A stretch of DNA of 64,000 bases, taken from contig NZ_RCHC01000015.1 in NCBI RefSeq assembly GCF_003664645.1, positions 1 to 64,000 on the forward strand. Direction: 5' to 3'. Below are positions 48,097 to 58,729 of the stretch, in pieces. How positions within the stretch are numbered: the first letter of the stretch is position 1; every line of letters starts with the position of its first letter. The DNA comes from Acinetobacter chengduensis (lineage in GTDB: Bacteria > Pseudomonadota > Gammaproteobacteria > Pseudomonadales > Moraxellaceae). The notes beneath the pieces were generated by a model. It was not told the origin of the DNA. It worked only from the letters and a program-made list of their open reading frames with translations, and did no database searches. The position numbers were made by a program, and so were the translations under genes.

Positions 48097-48931
48097 CTCC
48101 GACTAAAGCAATTGCAGATGCCGTATGGTGTGGGGCTCGAAAGGGGCGTTGTCCAAAATGATGCTGGCTATTGGCAATAGAATAAATACTGGCGACTTCA
48201 ATATTTTCCTGCATATTGAGTGGTGGCAATATGCTTGCCAAGCGCGAAGCCAATAAAGTTTTACCGGTACCGGGCGGGCCTTTGAACAATAAAGAGTGGC
48301 CACCCGCCGCTGCAATTTCGAGGGCGCGTCGTGGGCGAAGTTGGCCTTTGACATCGGCTAAATCAAAATTGTATTGGCCTATACTAGAGCTTATGGGAGC
48401 AGTGTAGGCTGTAATCGGTGTTTGTTGAGCCAAATGTGCGCAGACTTCATTTAAATGCCCTGCTGCAAAGACCTCAAAATTGGGTAATTGGGCGGCTTCC
48501 GCGGCATTTTGCTGGGGCACAATAAGTGGGTGTCCCAGTTGTTGGCAAGCAATGGCTATACTTAATATGCCTGTAATTGGGCGCAAATGACCATCAAGTG
48601 CTAATTCCCCAACAAATTCTAAACCTTCAGCCGCATGCTCAGACAATTGCCCAGAGGCAATCAAAATACCCAAAGCAATGGGAAGATCTAAGCGTGAACC
48701 ATCTTTAGGTAGGTCTGCTGGGGCTAAATTAATAGTTAGTCGTTTATTTGGAAATTGAAAACCACTATTGATAATGGCCGAACGAACACGGTCTTTACTC
48801 TCGCGAACAGCAGCTTCAGGTAGGCCCACAATAGTTAAAGAGGGCAAGCCTTGACTCAAATGCACTTCCACTTCAATTAAAGGTGCATGCAAGCCCAAGA
48901 GCCCTCGGGTATAAATTTTGGCAAAAGACAT
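48092..48931 (-). pseudogene. comM: comM, 5' part, cut off by transposon
   Basis: The first 280 codons of ComM: the N-terminal Lon-substrate-binding-like/ChlI domain (MSFAKIYTRGLLGLHAPLIEVEVHLSQG) and the start of the AAA+ module with Walker A FKGPPGTGKTLLAS. The frame reads to VGGG at the duplication, then runs into the transposon end and stops after five foreign codons at 48074. Walker B and the C-terminal domain are on the other side of the element (29595-30239). The stump could be translated but should be inactive as a helicase. Confidence 0.96.
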
Positions 48932-48997
48932 ATTATTGTTCCATTATAGTGCGTTTTTTTTAATCATTATGCGTCTATTTTTGCACTTATTTGGTGC

Positions 48998-49225
48998 TTA
49001 TTTTTTATTCTGTAATTCTTTTTCGAGTTGTGCAACTTGTCCTAAGAGTGCATCTAAGCGTGAATTAGCATGATTTAAAGCTGTTCGTTGACGTTCAATC
49101 TCTGCTTGCGAGACCAAATCCATTTTGCTGACCGCTTCATTTAATAGCGCTCGTATATTGTGTTCGAGGTCTTTTTTGGGTTGTTCGACTTGCTCAAGAA
49201 TAGCTTGTAATAAGGTTTCAATCAT
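48998..49225 (-). CDS. ubiK: UbiK-type ubiquinone biosynthesis accessory factor (YqiC)
   Basis: The 75-residue protein matches the BMFP/UbiK family: an amphipathic N-terminal helix (METL-type, here MIETLLQAILEQVEQP) followed by LNEAVSKMDLVSQAEIERQRTALNHANSRLDAL and a trimeric coiled coil at the C-terminus. It partners UbiJ in aerobic ubiquinone synthesis. ATG 49225 is chosen because the family begins there; the frame extends to 49264 without support. It lies next to comM, the usual Acinetobacter order, and diverges from glnK. Confidence 0.88.
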   Translation of the reverse strand: MIETLLQAILEQVEQPKKDLEHNIRALLNEAVSKMDLVSQAEIERQRTALNHANSRLDALLGQVAQLEKELQNKK

Positions 49226-49442
49226 TTTATGTCTAATCCAATCATAAAATAGCGAGTGTAGCATTCACACAGGTTCGGCTATAGCCTTTGGCCGATTATA
49301 TCGTATGAATCGATACTTAAAATCGTAATTCTTATGGTAAAAACGTCTAATTTTCGCGTTCAAGACTAAATTAAACGTATAAAATAGGTTATACATAAGC
49401 TTCATGCTCAAAGTTTCTATTTTCCCCCGACCTTAGTCACTT

Positions 49443-49457
49443 TGGCATGAAAATTGA
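49443..49457 (+). promoter_or_regulatory. possible sigma-54 promoter of glnK-amtB
   Basis: TGGCATGAAAATTGA resembles the -24/-12 consensus TGGCAC-N5-TTGC; the -12 GC is GA here. It lies about 43 bases before the glnK start. Nitrogen-regulated sigma-54 control of glnK-amtB is common in proteobacteria, but the imperfect -12 box leaves doubt. Confidence 0.4.
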
Positions 49458-49463
49458 ACATAA

Positions 49464-49838
<375 letters not shown>

Positions 49839-49900
49839 TTAATTGGCACGAAGTTTGCTGAGTACCTAATAACTCACAAAAACTAGGTTGGGGGATACGA

Positions 49901-51298
49901 ATGAAAAAGATGTTGCTTGCGCTCAGTCTATCTGGCGCACTCTTAGGCGGTTCTGTTGCATGGGCTGAAGAAGCTGCAACAGCACCGACACCTACAGAAG
50001 AAATTTCAGTTGTAGAAACTGAGGCTACCTCAGCGGCGCCAGTCGCTGAGACCGTTGCACCAGTGGAAGTTGCACCAGCACCAGCAGAAGAAGAAGTAAA
50101 ACTGGACACAGGTGATACGGCGTGGATTTTAGTGTCTACTGCACTTGTTTTATTAATGACTATTCCTGGTCTTGCATTATTCTACGGCGGTATGGTCCGT
50201 AAAAAGAACGTTTTAAGCACCATGGCGCATAGCTTTGTGGCTGCAGGTATTGTGAGCTTAACATGGGTAATTGTTGGTTATTCGCTGGCATTTAGCGAAG
50301 GCAATGCTTTTATTGGTAGTTTAGATAAAGTCATGCTTTCAGGTATTACTACAGAAGTGCTCACAGGCACAATTCCTGAAATTCTCTTTGTTATTTTCCA
50401 AATGACTTTTGCCATCATCACTGTAGCCATTATTACAGGTTCGATTGCAGAACGTATGAAGTTTGGTGCATTTGTTGCATTCATTACGCTTTGGAGCGTG
50501 ATTGTGTATGCCCCAATTACGCATTGGGTTTGGGGTGGTGGTTGGTTAGGTAACGATGGTGCGCTTGACTTTGCAGGTGGTACGGTTGTTCATATTAACT
50601 CGGGTGTTGCAGGCTTAGTAGCGGCTTATATGCTTGGTAAACGTATGGGCCTAGGTCGTGAATCTATGGCACCACATAACCTTACACTGACTGTTGTAGG
50701 TGCAAGCCTTGTATGGGTGGGTTGGTTCGGTTTCAACGGCGGTTCTGCATTGGGTGCAAATGGTTCTGCGGGTTATGCACTCGTGGTAACACAAGTTGCA
50801 GCGGCAGCAGCAGCAATCGCATGGTTAATTACTGAAAAAGTGGTTCGTGGTAAATCATCTGTCCTTGGTGGTGCTTCAGGCGCAGTTGCAGGTTTGGTGG
50901 TAATTACACCAGCTGCAGGTTTTGTCACTGTTGGTGGCGCGCTAGCGATGGGTCTTATTGGTGGTGTAGTGTGCTTCTGGGGTATTACAGCACTAAAACG
51001 CGTATTAAAAGCCGACGATTCACTCGATGCATTTGGTTTACACGGCGTGGGTGGTATTGTGGGTGCGATTTTAACTGCTTTCTTTGCAAGCTCATTCATT
51101 ATGGGTGATAAAGCCCCAACAGATGTGATGCATCAATTATGGGTACAAGTAGAAGGTGTACTTGCTACCGTGGCTTATTCAGCAGTATTAACATTTATTA
51201 TTCTTAAAGTGATTGATCTTGTGATTGGTATTCGCGTAGAAGCTGATGACGAACGCATGGGTCTAGATTTAAGCCAACATGGCGAACGCGTAGAATAA
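49901..51298 (+). CDS. amtB: ammonium transporter
   Basis: The 465-residue protein has a cleavable signal peptide (LLALSLSGALLGGSVAWA), then an unusual Ala/Pro/Glu-rich segment of about 45 residues (to about 65) before the first core helix (DTAWILVSTALVLLMTIPGLALFYGGMVRKKN). Eleven helices follow with the Amt signatures HINSGVAGL and DSLDAFGLHGVGGI, including the twin pore histidines. It moves ammonium across the inner membrane and is gated by GlnK. A strong terminator follows. Confidence 0.96.
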   Translation: MKKMLLALSLSGALLGGSVAWAEEAATAPTPTEEISVVETEATSAAPVAETVAPVEVAPAPAEEEVKLDTGDTAWILVSTALVLLMTIPGLALFYGGMVRKKNVLSTMAHSFVAAGIVSLTWVIVGYSLAFSEGNAFIGSLDKVMLSGITTEVLTGTIPEILFVIFQMTFAIITVAIITGSIAERMKFGAFVAFITLWSVIVYAPITHWVWGGGWLGNDGALDFAGGTVVHINSGVAGLVAAYMLGKRMGLGRESMAPHNLTLTVVGASLVWVGWFGFNGGSALGANGSAGYALVVTQVAAAAAAIAWLITEKVVRGKSSVLGGASGAVAGLVVITPAAGFVTVGGALAMGLIGGVVCFWGITALKRVLKADDSLDAFGLHGVGGIVGAILTAFFASSFIMGDKAPTDVMHQLWVQVEGVLATVAYSAVLTFIILKVIDLVIGIRVEADDERMGLDLSQHGERVE

Positions 51299-51341
51299 AA
51301 ATTCAACATTATGCTGATCATCTAATATCAATATATTGTGT

Positions 51342-51369
51342 AAAACAGCCCGAAAGGGCTGTTTTTTTT
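51342..51369 (+). terminator. rho-independent terminator after amtB
   Basis: AAAACAGCCC and GGGCTGTTTT pair around GAAA and end in eight T. Confidence 0.93.
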
Positions 51370-51450
51370 CTATATGTTGCGTAATGCTCTACAAAGCTCA
51401 CAATTTTTGCTACACTCTGAGGCCATACAAAATTGTTCAATTAACCCGCT

Positions 51451-51909
51451 ATGCATTGTCCATTTTGCAACGCTGCAGACAGTAAAGTGATCGATTCGCG
51501 CTTGGCTGCCGAAGGCTGTCAAATTCGCCGACGCCGCGAATGTATTTGCTGTGGCGAGCGTTTTACAACTTTTGAAAGTTATGAAGTGGTTATGCCACGT
51601 GTCATTAAGTCGGATGGTAAAAATGAGCCATTTGACGAGGCAAAATTAAGACGTTCATTGCTACACGCTTTACAAAAACGACCAGTGACCCAAGAACAAA
51701 TCGAAACAGTCTTGAGTGATATTCAACTGCAAATTCGCCGTTTAGGTGAAAGAGATGTGAAATCACGGACCATTGGTGAAATTGTAATGCAGTCTTTATT
51801 TGCCTTAGATCATGTGGCTTATGTACGATTTGCATCGGTCTATCAAGATTTCCAAGATGTGGAAGCATTTCGTCGTCAAATCGAACAAATGCAACACCGC
51901 GATCAATAA
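51451..51909 (+). CDS. nrdR: ribonucleotide reductase transcriptional repressor
   Basis: The 152-residue NrdR has the N-terminal zinc ribbon (Cys3, Cys6, Cys31, Cys34, with [16 protein letters not shown]) and an ATP-cone domain ([22 protein letters not shown]). It represses nrd genes when dATP is high. It is the first gene ahead of ribD, as in many gamma-proteobacteria. Its stop is 26 bases before ribD. Confidence 0.97.
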   Translation: MHCPFCNAADSKVIDSRLAAEGCQIRRRRECICCGERFTTFESYEVVMPRVIKSDGKNEPFDEAKLRRSLLHALQKRPVTQEQIETVLSDIQLQIRRLGERDVKSRTIGEIVMQSLFALDHVAYVRFASVYQDFQDVEAFRRQIEQMQHRDQ

Positions 51910-51935
51910 GTGAAAGATATAGGAATACACACAAC

Positions 51936-53018
51936 ATGTCAGAGCTGAGCCAAGACCAAATATGGATGCAACGTGCGATTGCGCTGGCACAGCTTGGACA
52001 ATACTCGACGCGTCCTAATCCAAATGTAGGTTGTGTATTGGTAAAGGATGGCAAGCAGGTGGGTGCAGGTTTTCATCCTAAAGCAGGACAACCTCATGCA
52101 GAAGTGTTTGCCATGCGTGAGGCAGGTGATCTAGCTCAAGGGGCGACAGCCTATGTCACTTTAGAACCTTGCGCACATTTCGGACGTACACCGCCTTGCG
52201 CAAAAGGCTTAGTTGAAGCAGGTGTGGCCAAAGTCGTTGTGGCTTGCCCAGACCCGAATCCTTTGGTTGCAGGCAAAGGTGTTCAAATTTTAAAAGATGC
52301 AGGTATTGAAGTTGAAGTGGGTATATGTGAAGCAGAAGCCCACCAGCTTAATTTAGGTTTTCTAAAAGCGATGGCCACGGGTCAGCCCTATGTGCGCTTA
52401 AAAGTGGCGTCTAGTTTAGATGGTCGTACTGCCATGGCATCGGGTGAGTCGAAGTGGATTACAGGCTCAGAAGCACGCTTGGATGTACAACATTGGCGTG
52501 CTATTTCAGGTGTGGTCATTACGGGTATTGAAACGGTTTTGGCTGATGACTGCCAGCTGAATGTACGCCAATTATCAGCAGATATAGACCTCAGCACAGT
52601 TGTGCAACCCAAGCGTTTAGTCTTAGATCGACAAGGTCGCTTGCCGTTAACAGCTAAACTATGTGAACAGCCTGAAACTTTAATGGTGATGGGGCCATAT
52701 CGTCAGGAACTGGCAGATTTAGGTGTAGAACAGATCGAAGTTCAATCTTTAACTGATTTAATCTCGCTTTTGGCGCAGCAGTATCAAATTTATGATGTCC
52801 TAATTGAAGCAGGTGCAACCTTATCCACTGCCTTTTTACAAGAAAAACTGGTAGATGAATTAATTAATTATGTTGCACCCACCTTTCTAGGGGCGTCAGC
52901 ACGTGCCATGTTTAATGCTGAATTTAGTGTGATGGCAGAACAACTTCGCTTCAAGCTCAAGCATGTTGCCCAATTGGGTCAAGATGTTCGCTTAAGCCTT
53001 ATTCCAGAGTCAGTATGA
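51936..53018 (+). CDS. ribD: bifunctional riboflavin deaminase/reductase
   Basis: The 360-residue protein has a deaminase domain with His54-Ala-Glu56, Cys79 and Cys88 as zinc site, then a reductase domain from about residue 150 (YVRLKVASSLDGRTAMASGESKWITG). It performs the second and third steps of riboflavin synthesis in the cytoplasm. Its end overlaps the DNA methylase gene by 4 bases, and ribE follows that gene. Confidence 0.97.
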   Translation: MSELSQDQIWMQRAIALAQLGQYSTRPNPNVGCVLVKDGKQVGAGFHPKAGQPHAEVFAMREAGDLAQGATAYVTLEPCAHFGRTPPCAKGLVEAGVAKVVVACPDPNPLVAGKGVQILKDAGIEVEVGICEAEAHQLNLGFLKAMATGQPYVRLKVASSLDGRTAMASGESKWITGSEARLDVQHWRAISGVVITGIETVLADDCQLNVRQLSADIDLSTVVQPKRLVLDRQGRLPLTAKLCEQPETLMVMGPYRQELADLGVEQIEVQSLTDLISLLAQQYQIYDVLIEAGATLSTAFLQEKLVDELINYVAPTFLGASARAMFNAEFSVMAEQLRFKLKHVAQLGQDVRLSLIPESV

Positions 53019-54313
53019 GTACAGAGTCTACGTCTACGGTTTATCATAAACGTCGCCATGCAGCACGTACCACAGATGAATATCTTTTTCATCAATTGGT
53101 GCCGTACTTAGGCAACAAGCGTCGTTTACTGCATTTGATTTTAGAAGCCCTTGAGCAAACAGGCACATTGAATCGTGAAGATGGCCGTGCACCAATTTTT
53201 GCCGATTTTTTTGCAGGCTCGGGTGTGGTGTCACGTTTAGCACGCCAAAATGGTTATCGTGTCATTGCCAATGACTGGGAACCGTATAGTCATGCATTAA
53301 ATAGTGCTGTACTGTCTTGTGTAGATGCACCTGCATTTAAAGAATTAGGTGGTTATCAAAAAGCCATTGATTATCTTAATCGCTTACCTGAAGTTAAGGG
53401 TTGGGTAACGCATAATTTATGTCCACGCAATGACGAAATTTATGATCCAAGCCGTGACCGTTTGTTCTTCAAACGCCGTAATGGTATGCGTCTTGATGCG
53501 ATTCGTCAGCAAATTGCAACTTGGCAAACTCAAGGTGCGATTAACGATGTTGAAATGTCGGCATTGCTTGCGCCTTTACTGTATTCGGCAAGCTTTGTTA
53601 GTAATACCTCTGGGGTATTCAAGAGTTTCCATCATGGTTGGGGTGGTAAAACACAGACAGCCTTAGAGCGTATTGAATCATTACTTTGGCTGACGCCAAG
53701 TCGCTTCTGTGAAATTGGTGATCCGAAAAAGCCAGCCGCTGAAATGTGGTGTGTAGATTCACAGCATTTGGCGAACCAAATGAGTGGTTTTGAAGTGGAT
53801 GTGGCTTATTTAGATCCGCCGTATAACCAACATGCTTATAGTTCAAACTATCATGTACTCAATGCGCTAACTTTGTGGGATCAAGTCGATTTACCAACAC
53901 CTGATACCAAAGGCTTTAAGAGCGGTATTGATCGTGCATGGCGTAAAGAGCGTCCAAGTCCGTATAACTCGTCAAAGCATGCTAAAGAAGCCTATGAAAA
54001 ATTAGTCGAAACCATTAATGCACGTTATATTTTGACCAGTTACTCTACAGATGGAAATATTAGTGCCACGGACTTGTTACAGGCCAATTTAAAACGTGGA
54101 CGTGTGACTTTGTTAACGCAAGATGTACCGCGTTATCGTGTGAGTAAGCAGCGTCAGTCTGAGCGGGCACGTGTACTGGAATTTATTGTGATTACCGATA
54201 CACATGCTAAATCAGGCCCACCAATACGCCAGTTACTTGGGCAGTTGCATCATTTTGCAGAGCTTGGTGGTGTAGATACAACCGATGTCAGCACACAATT
54301 GGCATTGTGGTAA
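53015..54313 (+). CDS. D12-class DNA adenine-N6 methyltransferase
   Basis: The 432-residue protein has the SAM-binding motif FADFFAGSG (62-70) and the catalytic DPPY at 267-270, with an N-terminal LVPYLGNKRRLL (motif X) as in Dam/DpnM enzymes. No restriction enzyme is nearby, so it is an orphan methylase. It is probably the counterpart of A1S_0222 (AamA) of A. baumannii, reported to methylate adenine in GAATTC; this is from memory of locus and family. Its start overlaps ribD by 4 bases and ribE follows by 24 bases, so it is translated from the riboflavin transcript. Confidence 0.9.
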   Translation: MSTESTSTVYHKRRHAARTTDEYLFHQLVPYLGNKRRLLHLILEALEQTGTLNREDGRAPIFADFFAGSGVVSRLARQNGYRVIANDWEPYSHALNSAVLSCVDAPAFKELGGYQKAIDYLNRLPEVKGWVTHNLCPRNDEIYDPSRDRLFFKRRNGMRLDAIRQQIATWQTQGAINDVEMSALLAPLLYSASFVSNTSGVFKSFHHGWGGKTQTALERIESLLWLTPSRFCEIGDPKKPAAEMWCVDSQHLANQMSGFEVDVAYLDPPYNQHAYSSNYHVLNALTLWDQVDLPTPDTKGFKSGIDRAWRKERPSPYNSSKHAKEAYEKLVETINARYILTSYSTDGNISATDLLQANLKRGRVTLLTQDVPRYRVSKQRQSERARVLEFIVITDTHAKSGPPIRQLLGQLHHFAELGGVDTTDVSTQLALW

Positions 54314-54337
54314 AACAAATACAGTTTAGAGAAGCGT

Positions 54338-54997
54338 ATGTTTACAGGCATTATTGAGAGTTTAGGTCAGGTCGAAAGCATCCAAAATGTTGGAGGCGAT
54401 GTGCGTGTACGCATTCAAACTGATTTAGATATGTCGGATGTGCATTTAGGTGATTCAATTGCAACCAATGGCATCTGTTTGACAGTGATTGATTGGGGTT
54501 CCAATTGGTATGCAGCAGATGTATCACGTGAAAGTTTAAATCGTACGACCTTGGGTACATGGCAAGTGGGCCAGCCTGTAAACGTCGAAAAGGCGATGCT
54601 TCCAACGACGCGTTTTGGTGGACATATTGTGTCTGGTCATGTGGATGTAGTCGGTGAGATTACACTGCTACGCTCAGATGCACGCTCTTTGTATTTTGAA
54701 GTGACTGCACCTGCGGAAGTAGCAAAATATTTAGCCGAAAAAGGTTCGATTACAGTGGATGGCATTAGCCTGACCATCAATCATCTTAATGGTAATGTCT
54801 TAAGTTTGAATTTAATTCCGCATACTGCTGAGCGTACTAATATTGGCACGTGGAAAGCAGGTACGCGTGTGAATTTAGAAGTCGATGTACTCGCACGTTA
54901 TATAGAACGTTTATTGTTAGGTGATAAAGCGGCTGAAACGAAGGCCGAGTCGAAAATCAGTTTAGATTTTCTGGCTGAAAATGGTTTCCTAAAATAA
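54338..54997 (+). CDS. ribE: riboflavin synthase, alpha chain
   Basis: The 219-residue protein has two lumazine-binding repeats: MFTGIIESLGQVESI at the start with GDSIATNGICLTV, and the second with GSITVDGISLTIN. It converts two 6,7-dimethyl-8-ribityllumazine molecules to riboflavin. No FMN riboswitch was seen in this operon. The gene is called ribE or ribC in different systems. Confidence 0.96.
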   Translation: MFTGIIESLGQVESIQNVGGDVRVRIQTDLDMSDVHLGDSIATNGICLTVIDWGSNWYAADVSRESLNRTTLGTWQVGQPVNVEKAMLPTTRFGGHIVSGHVDVVGEITLLRSDARSLYFEVTAPAEVAKYLAEKGSITVDGISLTINHLNGNVLSLNLIPHTAERTNIGTWKAGTRVNLEVDVLARYIERLLLGDKAAETKAESKISLDFLAENGFLK

Positions 54998-55018
54998 AAG
55001 AAATAATGTGGTAAAAAT

Positions 55019-55052
55019 GAACAGTTTGATTGAAAGATTGGACTGTTTTTTT
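55019..55052 (+). terminator. weak terminator after ribE
   Basis: AACAGT and ACTGTT pair around a 16-base loop and are followed by a T run; the short stem makes it weak. Confidence 0.4.
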
Positions 55053-55106
55053 TATTTTAGGTCATAATGCGCTCGTGATGAACGTGATTGCATAAATTGG
55101 ATTGGG

Positions 55107-55658
55107 TTGATGATTGATTTTTTACTGAATTTAGAACAATGGTTACCCATGCTGTTAGAACAATACGGTTTGTGGATTTATGCCATTTTGTTTTTGGTGA
55201 TTTTTGCAGAAACGGGTTCAGTATTTATGTTCTTTTTGCCTGGAGATAGTTTGCTTCTGGCGGTAGGGGCATTGTGTTCGACCACGGAAGTGGTGCATTT
55301 GCATTATATGATTCTTCTGCTATTTACTGCATCGGTTTTGGGATATAGCGTCAACTACTACACGGGCAGTGTATTGGGATTGAAATATTTCAATCAGCAT
55401 AACCGTTACTTTAAGCCCGAATATTTAGCAAAAACGAATCGTTATTTTATAAAGCATGGTGGCAAAACGATTTTAGTCGCGCGCTTTGTTCCTTTTGTAC
55501 GTTCCTTTGCACCTTTTGCGGCAGGCTCGGCTCACATGAACTTTGCAATGTTTAGCTTTTATAATGTGGTGGGTGGTTTAATCTGGATTGGGTTATTGTT
55601 GGGGATTGGTTATGGTTTGGGGCATACCGTATCCGCAGTTGCTGAGTTAATTCCTTAA
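55107..55658 (+). CDS. short DedA-family membrane protein
   Basis: The 183-residue membrane protein has DedA/SNARE-associated signatures: FAETGSVFMFFLPGDSLLLAVGAL near the start and the motif ARFVPFVRSFAPFAAGSAHMN with the essential Arg residues. DedA proteins flip undecaprenyl phosphate or other lipids and affect polymyxin and antimicrobial tolerance. Family members usually have about 200-220 residues; this one ends after VSAVAELIP, before the usual last membrane helix. A strong terminator follows at 55687, so the short form is the real end, not a reading error. Confidence 0.85.
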   Translation: MMIDFLLNLEQWLPMLLEQYGLWIYAILFLVIFAETGSVFMFFLPGDSLLLAVGALCSTTEVVHLHYMILLLFTASVLGYSVNYYTGSVLGLKYFNQHNRYFKPEYLAKTNRYFIKHGGKTILVARFVPFVRSFAPFAAGSAHMNFAMFSFYNVVGGLIWIGLLLGIGYGLGHTVSAVAELIP

Positions 55659-55686
55659 TTCAGCGATATATGACCCCAAAAAGTTT

Positions 55687-55715
55687 AAAGCCTGCAAAGG
55701 TTGCAGGCTTTTTTT
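55687..55715. terminator. bidirectional terminator after DedA gene
   Basis: AAAGCCTGCA and TGCAGGCTTT pair around a 5-base loop with T residues following. Confidence 0.92.
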
Positions 55716-55721
55716 CTGTAC

Positions 55722-55937
55722 TTAGTGCTTGATGAGCTGAAGCGTAGCCGTGGCATTTGAGGCCAAATGTTCCGTGTTTAGAATTGAAAAAAATCCTTTT
55801 TCAGCTTCACGGGTTAAAAAAATGCGGATGGAATGAAAGTCGGAATGGCTCAACCACAGTGAGCGTGCCGAAATTTCCCATGTTTCCCCAGTCGGTAATG
55901 CCGATATTTTTTGAGTAATGTCACTTAAGATGTCCAT
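55722..55937 (-). CDS. unknown small protein
   Basis: A 71-residue protein of no family that I recognise. It is soluble-looking: MDILSDITQKISALPTGETWEISARSLWL followed by two mixed segments ending LQLIKH. The start at 55937 has AGGAG 7 bases upstream, which is strong support that it is translated; the longer frame to 56000 has none. It is followed by the DedA terminator. Confidence 0.6.
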   Translation of the reverse strand: MDILSDITQKISALPTGETWEISARSLWLSHSDFHSIRIFLTREAEKGFFSILNTEHLASNATATLQLIKH

Positions 55938-56055
55938 ATTAGACTCCTGATGAAAGGATGAGGCCATGCTTATGGCTGGCCTATGAACATCTTGTTGCAA
56001 TTATATGTCAGTTTGATGACAGCTTATCCATTCCAAAGAATTTTTTAAGTTTATT

Positions 56056-56685
56056 TTAAGATTCAAATTTATCATTTGAAAAATTTGAATTTTTTAAAAT
56101 ATACTCAATTTCTTCTTGGGCTGCAGCTTTCAGTTCCGCACGAAAAGCATTTACTGATTTTTCAATTAAGCTATCTGCTTCAAGTTCTAAACGCACCCGA
56201 ACGCTTTCTAGTTCCGACAACATTGCATGGTCGGGTACAGACAGCTTTTGTGTAAAATTGAACGCAATGCCTTCAGGGTTTTTATGATAGCGCGCAGTAT
56301 AAGTTTGAATTTCACGGTCAATATTTTGGCGAATCAGCGCAAGCGTTTGGCTCTGTTCGACATATTGGCGAATTTCATCTTGTTTTAGCCGTTCTACATA
56401 AGCCAATTGTTCAGCACGCTTTTTTTCCAGCTTTTTTTCTAGGGCCAGCTGCTTACGTAAACGGGCTTCTTCAATCAATTCGGCTTTGCGTTTGGCATAA
56501 GCTTCTTCAATAATTTCAAAAGACATTTGCTGTTGCTTTTGATCTATGATCAGCCATTCTTGAATCTGACTTTCTGGCTTCAGCACATCGCAAATACGGC
56601 TGAGGTCATCAATAAAGGTCTGACGTACAGCATCAGGCACGTTTAACCAGCGCTGTTTAAAATCTGGACCAACATTTAATGCCAC
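56056..56685 (-). CDS. unknown coiled-coil protein
   Basis: The 209-residue protein is mostly helical. Residues 60-125 form a highly charged Lys/Glu/Arg coiled coil (KRKAELIEEARLRKQ and KKLEKKRAEQ), and the flanks are mixed. No signal or membrane helix is visible, so it is probably cytoplasmic. I recognise no family. It follows holC on the same strand by 36 bases, so it could be the last gene of the pepA-holC transcript. Confidence 0.65.
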   Translation of the reverse strand: MALNVGPDFKQRWLNVPDAVRQTFIDDLSRICDVLKPESQIQEWLIIDQKQQQMSFEIIEEAYAKRKAELIEEARLRKQLALEKKLEKKRAEQLAYVERLKQDEIRQYVEQSQTLALIRQNIDREIQTYTARYHKNPEGIAFNFTQKLSVPDHAMLSELESVRVRLELEADSLIEKSVNAFRAELKAAAQEEIEYILKNSNFSNDKFES

Positions 56686-56721
56686 TACAGCATCTCCTTA
56701 TTTAATTAATTATAAGTCGCG

Positions 56722-58579
<1,858 letters not shown>

Positions 58580-58729
58580 TCATGCCTTTTAAAATTTGCA
58601 AACCATTAAACCATTGAAACATTTTCATGAATAGAGTTTCAATGTGCAACATGGGTATAGGTTTTATATTTTCAACATTCGGGTAAAATAGCGCTAGTCT
58701 TTATTACCCAATTTTCTGGAAGAATTAAT

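Noticed and set aside
53015..54313. Restriction-modification system
   Set aside because: No endonuclease or specificity gene is near; neighbours are riboflavin genes, so it is an orphan methylase.
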